From positions 186,001-250,000 of the forward strand of contig JAFAFA010000079.1 of assembly GCA_023423695.1 (NCBI GenBank): a DNA stretch of 64,000 bases, in the 5' to 3' direction. The notes beneath the pieces were generated by a model. It had not been told where the DNA came from. It was given only the letters and a program-made list of their open reading frames with translations, and made no database searches. Made by a program: the position numbers and the translations under genes. Below, piece after piece: positions 25,895-34,632 of the stretch; position 1 is the first letter of the stretch; every line of letters begins with the position of its first letter. The DNA comes from Pseudomonadota bacterium (GTDB lineage: Bacteria > Pseudomonadota > Alphaproteobacteria > Azospirillales > Azospirillaceae).

Positions 25895-28036
25895 TCACGG
25901 CCCGCGACGGCGCCGCCCCTGCTTCTTCGGAGCGCCTTCGGGAATCCCGCGGCCCTGGCGGGCGCTGCTGATGCCGATGCTGCCGGGTGTTTCCAGACCG
26001 AGGTCCATCGCCTCCAGCCGGCGCAGTTCGTCGCGCAGCCGGGCAGCCTCTTCGAACTCCAGGTCGGCGGCGGCGGCGCGCATGCGCTTTTCCAGGTCGG
26101 CGATGACGCTCTTGAGGTTGTGCCCGACCAGCTCGTTGGAGTTCAGGCCGGTCTTCACCGTCACATGATCGCCGCGCTCGAACACGCTTTCCAGGATGTC
26201 GCCGATGGCCTTCTTGACCGATTCCGGCGTGATCCCGTGTTCCAGATTGTAGGCCATCTGCTTCTCGCGGCGGCGTGCCGTCTCGTCGATGGCGTATTTC
26301 ATGCTGTCGGTGATCTTGTCGGCGTAGAGGATCGCCCGCCCGTCGACGTTGCGCGCCGCACGGCCGATGGTCTGGATCAGCGAGGTCTTGGAGCGCAGGT
26401 AGCCCTCCTTGTCGGCGTCCAGGATCGCCACCAGCGCGCATTCCGGGATGTCCAACCCCTCGCGCAGCAGGTTGATACCGACCAGCACGTCATAGGCGCC
26501 GAGCCGCAGGTCGCGGATGATCTCGATGCGCTCCAGCGTTTCCACGTCGGAGTGGATGTAGCGGACGCGCAGTCCCGCCTCGTGCATGTATTCGGTCAGC
26601 GCCTCCGCCATCTTCTTGGTCAGAGTGGTGACCAGCACGCGATAACCCTTGGCGACCACTTCCTTGCACTCGCCGATCAGGTCGTCGACCTGGGTCTCGG
26701 TCGGGCGGACGATCACCGGGGGATCGATCAGGCCGGTCGGGCGGACCAACTGTTCGGTGAAGACGCCGCCGGTGCGCTCCAGTTCCCATGGGCCGGGTGT
26801 GGCGGAGACGAAGACCGTCTGCGGCCGCATGCCCTCCCATTCCTCGAATTTCAGCGGACGGTTGTCCTTGGCGCTGGGCAGGCGGAAGCCGTAGTCGGAC
26901 AGCGTCGACTTGCGCACCAAGTCGCCGCGGTACATGCCGCCGATCTGCGGTACCATGACGTGGCTCTCATCGACGATCAGCAGGGCGTCGCCCGGCAGAT
27001 ATTCGAACAGCGTCGGCGGCGGCTCGCCCGGCGCACGGCCGGTCAGGTAGCGGGAATAGTTCTCGATGCCGGCGCAGGAACCGGTGGCAGCCATCATCTC
27101 GATGTCGAAGGTCGTGCGCTGTTCCAGCCGCTGCGCTTCCAGCAGCTTGCCCTCGGCGGCGAACTCCTCCAGCCGGTCCTTCAGGTCCTTCTTGATCTGG
27201 TTGATCGCCTGGTTCAGCGTCGGCTTCGGCGTCACATAGTGGCTGTTCGGATAGACGCGTACGGCCTCCAGCGCCGCCAGCTTCTCGCCGGTCAGCGGGT
27301 CGATCTCGTGGATGCCCTCGATCTCGTCGCCGAACAGAGAGATCCGCCACGCCCGGTCCTCCATGTGGGCCGGGAACAGCTCCACCGTGTCGCCGCGCAC
27401 GCGGAACAGGCCGCGGCCGAAGGCGGCGTCGTTGCGCTTGTACTGAAGCTCGGTCAGCTTGCGCAGAAGCTCCGGCTGGGCGATCACCTCGCCCTTGCGC
27501 AGGTCGACCGTCATCTCCGAATAGGTTTCGACCGAACCGATACCGTAGATGCAGGACACCGACGCCACGATGATGACGTCATCCCGTTCCAGCAGAGCCC
27601 GCGTCGCCGAGTGGCGCATGCGGTCGATCTGCTCGTTGATCGAGGATTCCTTCTCGATGTAGGTGTCGGTGCGCGGGACGTAGGCTTCCGGCTGATAATA
27701 GTCGTAGTAGGAGACGAAGTATTCCACCGCATTGTTCGGGAAGAACGACTTCATCTCTCCATACAGCTGCGCCGCCAGCGTCTTGTTGGGCGCCAGGATC
27801 AGCGTCGGGCGCTGCACAGTCTGGATGACATGCGCGATGGTGAAGGTCTTGCCCGACCCGGTGACGCCCAGCAGGACCTGATCCTTCTCGCCCTGCCGCA
27901 AGCCGACGGTCAGTTCCTCGATGGCGTTTGGCTGATCGCCCGAGGGCGTGAAATCCGACGAGATGACGAACTGCTTTCCGGCTTCCAGCTTCGCGAGCGG
28001 CTTGGCGGGAATGGCGGACAGGACAGGGCTTGCCAT
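25895..28036 (-). CDS. uvrB: excinuclease ABC subunit B
   Basis: 713-residue DNA repair helicase-like protein. It is loaded by UvrA, verifies bulky lesions and recruits UvrC. Walker A is GVTGSGKTFT (about residues 56-65), the damage-probing beta-hairpin lies around YYDYYQPEAYVPRTDTYIEK, motif II is DESH, motifs IV-VI are TLTKKMAEALTEY, GINLLREGLDIPE and QTIGRAARNVDG. The C-terminal UVR domain (FEEAARLRDELRRLE) binds UvrC, followed by a basic tail. Length is slightly above E. coli UvrB because of that tail. I saw no convincing LexA site upstream. Confidence 0.97.
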   Translation of the reverse strand: MASPVLSAIPAKPLAKLEAGKQFVISSDFTPSGDQPNAIEELTVGLRQGEKDQVLLGVTGSGKTFTIAHVIQTVQRPTLILAPNKTLAAQLYGEMKSFFPNNAVEYFVSYYDYYQPEAYVPRTDTYIEKESSINEQIDRMRHSATRALLERDDVIIVASVSCIYGIGSVETYSEMTVDLRKGEVIAQPELLRKLTELQYKRNDAAFGRGLFRVRGDTVELFPAHMEDRAWRISLFGDEIEGIHEIDPLTGEKLAALEAVRVYPNSHYVTPKPTLNQAINQIKKDLKDRLEEFAAEGKLLEAQRLEQRTTFDIEMMAATGSCAGIENYSRYLTGRAPGEPPPTLFEYLPGDALLIVDESHVMVPQIGGMYRGDLVRKSTLSDYGFRLPSAKDNRPLKFEEWEGMRPQTVFVSATPGPWELERTGGVFTEQLVRPTGLIDPPVIVRPTETQVDDLIGECKEVVAKGYRVLVTTLTKKMAEALTEYMHEAGLRVRYIHSDVETLERIEIIRDLRLGAYDVLVGINLLREGLDIPECALVAILDADKEGYLRSKTSLIQTIGRAARNVDGRAILYADKITDSMKYAIDETARRREKQMAYNLEHGITPESVKKAIGDILESVFERGDHVTVKTGLNSNELVGHNLKSVIADLEKRMRAAAADLEFEEAARLRDELRRLEAMDLGLETPGSIGISSARQGRGIPEGAPKKQGRRRRGP

Positions 28037-28120
28037 GGGGCGGCGATCCGGATCAGGGAGGGGGTACGGAACAGGAACCGATTATATGGCCGCAACGCCC
28101 CCGTCTGTCGAGCGCAGGCT

Positions 28121-28163
28121 GAGCGGCACTGCGCCCGGCGCAGAGCGGAACGCAGTGCCGCTC
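28121..28163. terminator. hairpin between the DUF6285 gene and uvrB
   Basis: Perfect 13-bp arms GAGCGGCACTGCG (28121-28133) and CGCAGTGCCGCTC (28151-28163), loop 17 bases. It follows the stop of the minus-strand gene ending at 28174 and so probably terminates that transcript before uvrB. No T-run. Confidence 0.6.
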
Positions 28164-28173
28164 TGGCCCCGTC

Positions 28174-28566
28174 TTACTGTTGGCCCAGTGCCTTTGGGTT
28201 GGAGATACCCAGACGCGCTTTGACGATGGCTTCCAGCGAGTCCATCAGCACGTCCTGTCCCTCAGTGTCGAAGTCGCCGGCGGCGATCTCGATACACAGG
28301 CGGTGCTGCAGCGCTTCCACCCGCTTGCGCAGGTCCTCGCCGGACAGAGCGTCGTCAGCGTCCTCGCCATAGAGCAGGGCCAGCGCCCCCAGCATCGAAT
28401 GGCCGGCGGTATCCAGCCCCTTCAGCTCCCGCTCGGCGATCTCCAGCGCATTGGCGACCATCAGCGCGGCAAAGCGGGCTTCGGGAGCGACATGGGGAAG
28501 CACATCCGCCCGAAAGGTGGAGGCGGCGATCTGCAGCAGGCCGCGGGCGTCGGGATTGGCACGCAT
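28174..28566 (-). CDS. DUF6285-like protein
   Basis: 130-residue helical protein beginning MRANPDARGLLQIAASTFRADVLPHV and including EARFAALMVANALEIAERELKG. It resembles the DUF6285 family (assignment from memory), which is encoded next to acyl-CoA dehydrogenase-associated phosphotransferases. Function unknown; the conserved pairing suggests it helps or regulates the kinase-like partner. Its start codon overlaps the stop of the phosphotransferase gene by one base (TGATG), so translation is coupled. Confidence 0.7.
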   Translation of the reverse strand: MRANPDARGLLQIAASTFRADVLPHVAPEARFAALMVANALEIAERELKGLDTAGHSMLGALALLYGEDADDALSGEDLRKRVEALQHRLCIEIAAGDFDTEGQDVLMDSLEAIVKARLGISNPKALGQQ

Positions 28567-29648
28567 CAGGCCACCTTCTCCACAGCGCCGGAGGCCATGC
28601 CGCCGATGGAGCGGAGATGGCGCAGCATGTCCATCTCGATCTCCGGCAACATCCGTCCGGTCAACGCCAGCTCCAGCGAAGGTTCGGCGCCGGAGCTGTG
28701 GCGCAGCCCCTGCTCCACCGCAATGGCAGCCCAGCGGAGGTAGGCCGCCGTCTCCCAATAGGCGACGCGCGCCGGATCGACGCGTCGGCCGGAGGTCTCC
28801 TCATACCCGGCATAGAAGTCCGCCCGGTCGGCGATGCCGCCCGCCTCACGGTCCGGTCGGCGGAAGCGCCAGGACCGGGCACAGAACCAGCCCAGATCCT
28901 CCATTGGGTCGCCGAAGCCGGCGAACTCCCAATCCAGAATCGCGGTCAGCGCACCGTCCTTGACCAGATAGTTTCCGGTGCGGAAATCGCGATGGCACAG
29001 CACCACCGCCCCCGGCAGCGGGGCGTTGACCTCCATCCAGCGCAGCCCCCACGCGATCACCGGATCGCGGCGCCCCAGGTCGCCGAACCAGCGGCGGAAT
29101 TGTGTCAGCGTTTCCTGCGCCGGGCAGTCCGGCGCCTCGCCCAGCCGCTCCAGCCCTTCGCTTTCCGGCGTGATCCGGTGCAGAAGTCCAAGCTGCCGGC
29201 CGAGCTCGCGCGCCAAGTCCGGCTGCGCCGCTTCCGAGCGGGTGATCGCATGGCCGGCACCCAGCCCTTCGGCCCGGCGCATGATGTAGAAGTCGTGGCC
29301 CAATATGGCGGGGTCGTCGCAGGCGAACAGCGGTTCCGGCGCCATCACCCCGGCGGTGAAGGCGGCGCGCAGCACCACATACTCCCGAAGCTTGCCGATG
29401 CTGGCGGAGATGCGCCCGCCGCCTTCGGCCCGCAGCACGCAGGCATGGCGCCCGGCCAGCGGACCCCCGTCGATGTCCAGCGTCACCGCCAGATTCAGGG
29501 AGATCGCACCGCCGCCGAGCCGTCCGTCATCCGTCACCGTGACGCGGGATGCACCGGCCTGTGCGGCGAGCCAGCTTTCCAGACGGGCACGGTTGTCATC
29601 GGACAACAGCGAAGGCCGGACTTGGTCGGACGCGGTAACGACATGCAT
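28566..29648 (-). CDS. APH-like phosphotransferase family protein
   Basis: 360-residue protein with the aminoglycoside-phosphotransferase/kinase-like fold. The catalytic loop is VVLCHRDFRTGNYLV (HxDxxxxN), and the metal-binding Asp is in TAILDWEFAGFGDP. An N-terminal lobe has RLGGGAISLNLAVTLDIDGG. Proteins of this subgroup, often fused or adjacent to acyl-CoA dehydrogenases (ACAD10-like), are thought to phosphorylate hydroxyacyl compounds rather than antibiotics. Strong GGAGGGAG before the ATG at 29648. Two-gene operon with the DUF6285-like gene; no acyl-CoA dehydrogenase is adjacent here. Confidence 0.82.
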   Translation of the reverse strand: MHVVTASDQVRPSLLSDDNRARLESWLAAQAGASRVTVTDDGRLGGGAISLNLAVTLDIDGGPLAGRHACVLRAEGGGRISASIGKLREYVVLRAAFTAGVMAPEPLFACDDPAILGHDFYIMRRAEGLGAGHAITRSEAAQPDLARELGRQLGLLHRITPESEGLERLGEAPDCPAQETLTQFRRWFGDLGRRDPVIAWGLRWMEVNAPLPGAVVLCHRDFRTGNYLVKDGALTAILDWEFAGFGDPMEDLGWFCARSWRFRRPDREAGGIADRADFYAGYEETSGRRVDPARVAYWETAAYLRWAAIAVEQGLRHSSGAEPSLELALTGRMLPEIEMDMLRHLRSIGGMASGAVEKVA

Positions 29649-29775
29649 GGCGATCTCCCTCCGGGGATTGCTGGGCGCGTTGGCTCGCGCGTCTTTGTCG
29701 GTTTGAGCGGCCGATGGTAGACACGAAGCGCTGTTGCCGACAAGTTTCACCTTGGTGAGAAAAGTGACTATACCC

Positions 29776-29821
29776 CCAAAAAAGTCGGCCCCTCCCCCGC
29801 CGGGCAGGCGAGAGAGGGGCC
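29776..29821 (-). terminator. Rho-independent terminator of the glucan synthase gene
   Basis: On the minus strand GGCCCCTC (29821-29814) pairs with GAGGGGCC (29794-29787), then GAC and a run of T at 29783-29778. It ends the glucan synthase transcript. Confidence 0.75.
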
Positions 29822-29846
29822 GCATCTTGCATGAGGCGAAGGGGAG

Positions 29847-32492
29847 TTACGCGGCGATCGGCTGGTTCGCCCCCTGCTCCTGGCCGGCCGGCTTGGCCTG
29901 CTGGGTGGCGGGAACCGGCGCCGGCTTGGCCTCGCGGACCGGCAGCATGTCACCGATGCCGAAGGCGACAGCCATCAGGTTCGGCACCGCCATGGCGGCG
30001 AGCAGGACCGACCACAGTTCCAGCGACAGGGTACCCAGCGGGTTGACCAGCGCGGCGGTGGTCGACGAGGCGACCAGCGCGGCGGACAGCCAGGCCTCGG
30101 GCTTGGCGCAGAAGCGGCCGGCGGTGCGCTTGCCGCCCTTTGCGGTCACCCGGAAGGCATCCTGTTTGCGGAACAGGCCACGGACGACCGCCAGTGCCAC
30201 GGTGGTGGACAGGGCCATGCCGACGGCGCAGGCACCCAGGCTCTCCTTCCAGCTGTTGCCGGAGGCGTAACGCGAGGCCAGCAGGCTGGAGCCGGCACGC
30301 AGGACCAGGGCGCCCAGGACGGCGGCGGTTGCGGCCACCGGCGGCAGGTGCAGCGGCAGAACCAGCGAGGCGAAGGTCCAGACCACGGCGGCGGCGGCGG
30401 CGAACAGGCCGACGGCGTCGGACCACCAGCGGATCCAGTTGGTGACGTAGCCCAGCTTCTGCCGCGCGTTCAGTTCGGTCGCACCCGGCAGGAACTTCTT
30501 CCAGTGGGCGCGGACGATCTGGGTCGAACCGAACACCCAGCGGTCACGCTGCTTGCGGAACTGCATGAAGTTGTCCGGAGCCAGTCCGGCGCCCAACCGC
30601 TCGTCGGTGTAGGCGGCGCGGTAGCCGGCCGACAGGATGCGCAGGCCCAGTTCGGTGTCCTCGCAGATGCCGGCTTCCGACCAGCCGCCGACCTGATCCA
30701 TCGCCGAGCGGCGCAGCATGATCATCGTGCCGTGGCAGATGAAGGCCTGGCTCGACACGCCTTCCTGCATGCCGACGTCGAAGAAGGGACGATACTCGGC
30801 GGTCATTGCGGCCTTCAGAGCCGTCTCGTGGCCGTCGCGGTGCTCCTGCGGGGCCTGGACGATGCCGACCGACGGATCGGCGAAGGTCGGAGCCAACTTG
30901 GACAGCCAGTCGGGCGACACGGTGTAGTCGGCATCCAGCACGGCGACGATCTCGGCCGACGGATCGGTGTGGCGCAGGGCGGCGTTCAGGGCGCCTGCCT
31001 TGAAGCCGGAGATCTTCTTGTACCAGTGGAACTTGAACTTCGGGCCCAGCGCCTGGCACATCTCCTCCACCGGGCGGACCAGATGCTCCTCCTCGGTGTT
31101 GTTGATCAGGACGACGACCTCGTAATTCGGGTAGTCCAGCCGCGACAGCGAGGCCAGCGTGGCATTCAGTACGTCCGGCTGCTCGCGGCAGGCGGCGACG
31201 TGGATGGAAACCATCGGCTTGTGGTCGATGGCGGGCACGGCATGCGGCAGCAGCGCCGGGGCACGGCCGGTCAGCAGCCGGCGGGCGACGTCCACCAGAT
31301 CGGCGAAGGCGACGCTCATCATCAGGGCGCCCAGCGCGAAGGCGGAGCCCCAGGTGGTGACAGCACCGAAGGTCAGATACTCGGCGAAGGCGCCGGCCAC
31401 GGCGGAGCCGATGGCGAAGCCGATGATGTTGGCGCCCATGGACGCGGCGAGCGCGAAGCCGGCATTGGTCCGGCGGCGGAACACTGCGAAGGCCGACAGG
31501 GCAAGGCCGACGGCCAGCGCGACGCCCGCACCGACCCGCTCGCCATAGGGGGCGGCAACCGCGCCGGTCATCGACCATTTCGGCTGACGGTCGGCATCAA
31601 GCACGCCCCAGGTCGGGCCGGGCGAGCCTTCGATGGTCGACTTCCAGATGCCGTCGAAGGCCTCGACGACGTTGTAGTGCAGGCCCAGCGCATTGGCTTC
31701 CGCGGCGAAACCGCGGACCACGGCGGCCTGGGCTTCCGGCGTCGGATAGGCGTCGTGGAAGTTCTCGCCGCCCGACGGCCAGCCGACCTCGCCCACGAAC
31801 AGCGGCTTGCCCGGATGGGACTTGCGCACGGTGTCGAGCCGGTCGCGGATCCAGGTCAGCGCGTTTTCGACCGGAACGCCTTCCCAGTAGGGCAGCACGT
31901 GGACGCCCATGAAATCGGAGGCCTTCACCGTGGCGTCGGCCTTGATCATCTCCGACCACACGTCGGCGGTGCCGACCTTGATGGTGGCGGGGACGGCGGC
32001 GCGCACGCGCTTGATGTAGGCGGCCAGTTCGGCGTCGGTCAGTTCGGCGCGCAGCAGCGTCTCGTTGCCGACGATGATGCGCTTGATGCCGCGGAACTCC
32101 TTGGCCAGCGCGACGGCGTGCAGGATCTCGCGCTCGTTCCGGGACTTGTCCTCGCTCAGCCAGATGCCGAGCGTGACGTCCAGGCCCTTGGAGATCGCGA
32201 TTTCCGGGACTTCACCCTGCGAACCGAGCGTGGAGTAGGTACGGACGCCATCGGCGAAGCCGACGATGGCTGCCATGTCCTTCTCGATCTCCTTGCGCGG
32301 CACCACCGGCTGATCGTTGGGATCGTAGCTGCGGCCCGAGGGCGAGTAGGACACGGATTCGATACGGCCGGGCTCCGCCTCCACCGGCGTCGGCGCATTG
32401 CGCCAGGACCAGAAGGACGCGTGGCCGGCGGTCACGGCCAGCAGAGCGGCGGCGATGGCTGCGCGCCGGATCGGGTTCTTCGGGTTGCTCAT
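29847..32492 (-). CDS. GH17-GT2 fusion, putative beta-1,3-glucan synthase (NdvB-like)
   Basis: 881-residue membrane protein. After a short hydrophobic anchor, residues about 45-320 form a GH17-type domain whose two catalytic Glu are visible in IIVGNETLLR (E144) and LFVGEVGWPSGG (E235). Then come membrane helices and a processive GT2 domain with VAVLDADYTVSPDW (DxD), EDTELGLR (TED-like) and RKQRDRW (QxxRW), then more helices. The architecture matches NdvB of Bradyrhizobium and Pseudomonas, which makes and transglycosylates (cyclic) beta-1,3-glucans in the periplasm for osmoprotection, plant interaction and antibiotic tolerance. Monocistronic. Start ATG 32492 lacks a clear ribosome-binding site. 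Confidence 0.88.
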   Translation of the reverse strand: MSNPKNPIRRAAIAAALLAVTAGHASFWSWRNAPTPVEAEPGRIESVSYSPSGRSYDPNDQPVVPRKEIEKDMAAIVGFADGVRTYSTLGSQGEVPEIAISKGLDVTLGIWLSEDKSRNEREILHAVALAKEFRGIKRIIVGNETLLRAELTDAELAAYIKRVRAAVPATIKVGTADVWSEMIKADATVKASDFMGVHVLPYWEGVPVENALTWIRDRLDTVRKSHPGKPLFVGEVGWPSGGENFHDAYPTPEAQAAVVRGFAAEANALGLHYNVVEAFDGIWKSTIEGSPGPTWGVLDADRQPKWSMTGAVAAPYGERVGAGVALAVGLALSAFAVFRRRTNAGFALAASMGANIIGFAIGSAVAGAFAEYLTFGAVTTWGSAFALGALMMSVAFADLVDVARRLLTGRAPALLPHAVPAIDHKPMVSIHVAACREQPDVLNATLASLSRLDYPNYEVVVLINNTEEEHLVRPVEEMCQALGPKFKFHWYKKISGFKAGALNAALRHTDPSAEIVAVLDADYTVSPDWLSKLAPTFADPSVGIVQAPQEHRDGHETALKAAMTAEYRPFFDVGMQEGVSSQAFICHGTMIMLRRSAMDQVGGWSEAGICEDTELGLRILSAGYRAAYTDERLGAGLAPDNFMQFRKQRDRWVFGSTQIVRAHWKKFLPGATELNARQKLGYVTNWIRWWSDAVGLFAAAAAVVWTFASLVLPLHLPPVAATAAVLGALVLRAGSSLLASRYASGNSWKESLGACAVGMALSTTVALAVVRGLFRKQDAFRVTAKGGKRTAGRFCAKPEAWLSAALVASSTTAALVNPLGTLSLELWSVLLAAMAVPNLMAVAFGIGDMLPVREAKPAPVPATQQAKPAGQEQGANQPIAA

Positions 32493-32611
32493 GGGGAGTT
32501 CGCGATGCCCTGTTGCAGGGTGGCCGTTCGCCACCGGACATCCGCACAAACGGGCAGACCGACTTCCCTATTCCACGCTCTCTGGAAAAAATTTTGTGCG
32601 CTGCGATGGCG

Positions 32612-32636
32612 GGAACTTGGCCGGGCGGGGCCTGTT
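32612..32636 (+). promoter_or_regulatory. EcfG-type general stress promoter
   Basis: GGAAC (32612-32616), 16 bases, then TGTT (32633-32636). It fits GGAAC-N18-TT of rhizobial RpoE2 exactly and the GGAAC-N16-CGTT consensus with one change. It lies 40 bases upstream of the small charged protein gene. Confidence 0.6.
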
Positions 32637-32675
32637 GGTCAATAGCACGTGTGGAAAGTTTAGGAGAGCGCCCCC

Positions 32676-32891
32676 ATGGCAACCCGCCACGAAGACAGCC
32701 CCGAACACAAGAAGGCCCATGATCTTGCCGAGCAGGCCCTGGACAAGGCCGCCGAAGGCGACCCCCGCAAGGCGCGCGACCTGATCGAGGAAGCCAAGCG
32801 CATCGATCCGAAGATCGGCGAGGAAATGTCCCGCGAGGCCGCCGAGGATCAGAAGAAGGCCGACAAATACGTCGACAAGACCGACAAGTGA
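32676..32891 (+). CDS. small charged stress-type protein (71 aa)
   Basis: 71 residues, very rich in Lys, Glu, Asp and Ala with no cysteine, beginning MATRHEDSPEHKKAHDLAEQ and containing the repeat-like AEQALDKAAEGDPRKARDLIEEAKRIDPK, which resembles one TPR hairpin. It is likely helical and soluble. A GGAGAG ribosome-binding site lies upstream, and an EcfG-type promoter lies 40 bases before the start, so it probably belongs to the general stress response. Divergent from the glucan synthase. I do not know a named family. Confidence 0.72.
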   Translation: MATRHEDSPEHKKAHDLAEQALDKAAEGDPRKARDLIEEAKRIDPKIGEEMSREAAEDQKKADKYVDKTDK

Positions 32892-32896
32892 CGCTT

Positions 32897-33045
32897 TGCC
32901 CCCTCCCCATCCCTCCCCCGCTCTCGGCCGGCCGAAGGCCGGTCCGATCGCGGGAGAGGGGTAGGACGCTTGTCAGCGTGACTGAAATATCGAAGCGGCG
33001 GAGTTCCCTCTCCCGCAAAAGCGGGGGAGGGTTAGGGAGGGGGCA
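32897..33045. repeat. intergenic inverted-repeat element, copy B
   Basis: About 149 bases with inverted ends (TGCCCCCTCCCCATCCCT... / ...AGGGTTAGGGAGGGGGCA). It shares the internal block GCGGCGGAGTTCCCTCTC with copies D and E. It starts six bases after a stop codon and ends 16 bases from the gcvPB stop. Confidence 0.85.
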
Positions 33046-33060
33046 CCCGCCGCGACCCCC

Positions 33061-34632
33061 TTACTCCGCCGCCAAGGCCTCGGCCACGACCGGCGGGGTC
33101 CAGCGCAGAACCGGCTTGCGGGCGGCGGCCGTCTCGTCCAGACGACGGCGCGGCGTCAGGCGCGGCGCGGCCTGGAAATAGGCGACATCGCCCGACTTCG
33201 CCCGCTCGGCCAGCGCACGCAGCGCATCGACGAACTGGTCCAGGCTGGCCTTGCTTTCCGTCTCGGTCGGCTCGATCAGCAGGGCGCCGTGGACGACCAG
33301 CGGGAAATACATGGTCATCGGGTGGAAGCCCTCGTCGATCAGCGCCTTCGCCATGTCGAGCGTGGTGACCCCCGTCCCCTTCAGGAAGCGGTCATCGAAC
33401 AGGCACTCGTGCATGCACGGTCCCTCGAAGGAGGCCGTCATCACGTCCTCCAGCCGCGCCATGACATAGTTGGCGTTCAGCACCGCATCGCCCGACGCCT
33501 GCCACAGCCCGTCGGCGCCATGGCTCAGCATGTAGGACAGCGCGCGGACGAACATGCCCATCTGGCCGTGGAAGGCCTTCATGCGGCCGAAGGCCGGGCC
33601 ATCGCCGGCGTTCTCGACCAGTACGAAGCCGTCCTTGCCATGGGTGACGTAGGGCACCGGGATGTAGGGCGCCAGCGACTCCGCGAACACCACCGGCCCC
33701 GACCCCGGACCGCCGCCGCCATGCGGGGTGGAGAAGGTCTTGTGCAGGTTGATGTGCATGACGTCGATGCCGAGGTCGGCCGGACGCACCCGCCCGACGA
33801 TGGCGTTGAAGTTCGCGCCGTCGCAGTAGAAATAGCCGCCCGCCGCATGCACCGCCTCGGCGATCTCGACGATGTCGCGCTCGAACAGGCCGCAGGTGTT
33901 GGGGTTGGTCAGCATCAGGCCGGCCACGTCGGGACCGAGCTTGGCCTTCAGCGCCTCCAGATCGACGCGCCCGTCGGCGGTCGCCGGGATGGCGTCGACG
34001 CTGTAGCCGCAGGCGGCGGCGGTCGCCGGGTTGGTGCCGTGGGCGCTTTCCGGCACCAGGATCTTGGTGCGGCCGCTGTCGCCCTTGGCTTCATGCGCGG
34101 CGCGGATCGCCATGATCCCGCACATCTCGCCATGGGCGCCGGCGGCGGGCGCCAGCGTCACGGCAGCCATGCCGGTCAGCGTCTTCAGCCAATAGGCCAG
34201 CTGGTCCATCAGCTCCAGCGCGCCTTGAACCGTGCTGACCGGCTGCATCGGATGCACGTCGGAGAAGCCGGGAAGCCGCGCCATCTTCTCGTTCAGGCGC
34301 GGGTTGTGCTTCATCGTGCAGGAGCCCAGCGGATAGAACCCGTTGTCGATGGCGTAGTTCTTCTGCGACAGGCGGGTGTAGTGGCGGACCACCTGCGGCT
34401 CGGCAAGACCGGGCAGCCCCACCTTGCCCCGCGGCTTCACCGCACCCAGGCGGGAGGCCACCTTCGGCAATTCGGGCAGGTCGACGCCGGTGCGGCCGGC
34501 GCTGTCCTGTTCGAAGATCAGCGGCTCTTCGATCTGCAGGCCGCGGTTGCCGGTGACGGTGCCGGTCACGCCATCGAATCCGGCGCTGCCGGCGGGAATG
34601 GCCGACGGACGGCCCTGGTTGTTCATGCTCAT
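33061..34632 (-). CDS. gcvPB: glycine dehydrogenase (decarboxylating) subunit 2
   Basis: 523-residue PLP-dependent subunit of the P-protein of the glycine cleavage system. The cofactor lysine is in HINLHKTFSTPHGGGGPG. With gcvPA it decarboxylates glycine and loads the aminomethyl group on lipoyl-GcvH. Eukaryotes and E. coli use one fused P-protein; this is the split form. The ATG at 34632 overlaps the gcvPA stop by four bases. It is the last gene of the gcv operon and is followed by a repeat element. Confidence 0.96.
   Translation of the reverse strand: MSMNNQGRPSAIPAGSAGFDGVTGTVTGNRGLQIEEPLIFEQDSAGRTGVDLPELPKVASRLGAVKPRGKVGLPGLAEPQVVRHYTRLSQKNYAIDNGFYPLGSCTMKHNPRLNEKMARLPGFSDVHPMQPVSTVQGALELMDQLAYWLKTLTGMAAVTLAPAAGAHGEMCGIMAIRAAHEAKGDSGRTKILVPESAHGTNPATAAACGYSVDAIPATADGRVDLEALKAKLGPDVAGLMLTNPNTCGLFERDIVEIAEAVHAAGGYFYCDGANFNAIVGRVRPADLGIDVMHINLHKTFSTPHGGGGPGSGPVVFAESLAPYIPVPYVTHGKDGFVLVENAGDGPAFGRMKAFHGQMGMFVRALSYMLSHGADGLWQASGDAVLNANYVMARLEDVMTASFEGPCMHECLFDDRFLKGTGVTTLDMAKALIDEGFHPMTMYFPLVVHGALLIEPTETESKASLDQFVDALRALAERAKSGDVAYFQAAPRLTPRRRLDETAAARKPVLRWTPPVVAEALAAE

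Noticed and set aside
28037..28173. Possible LexA site upstream of uvrB
   Set aside because: GGAACAGGAACC has two GAAC half-sites only two bases apart, whereas the alphaproteobacterial LexA box needs a seven-base spacer.
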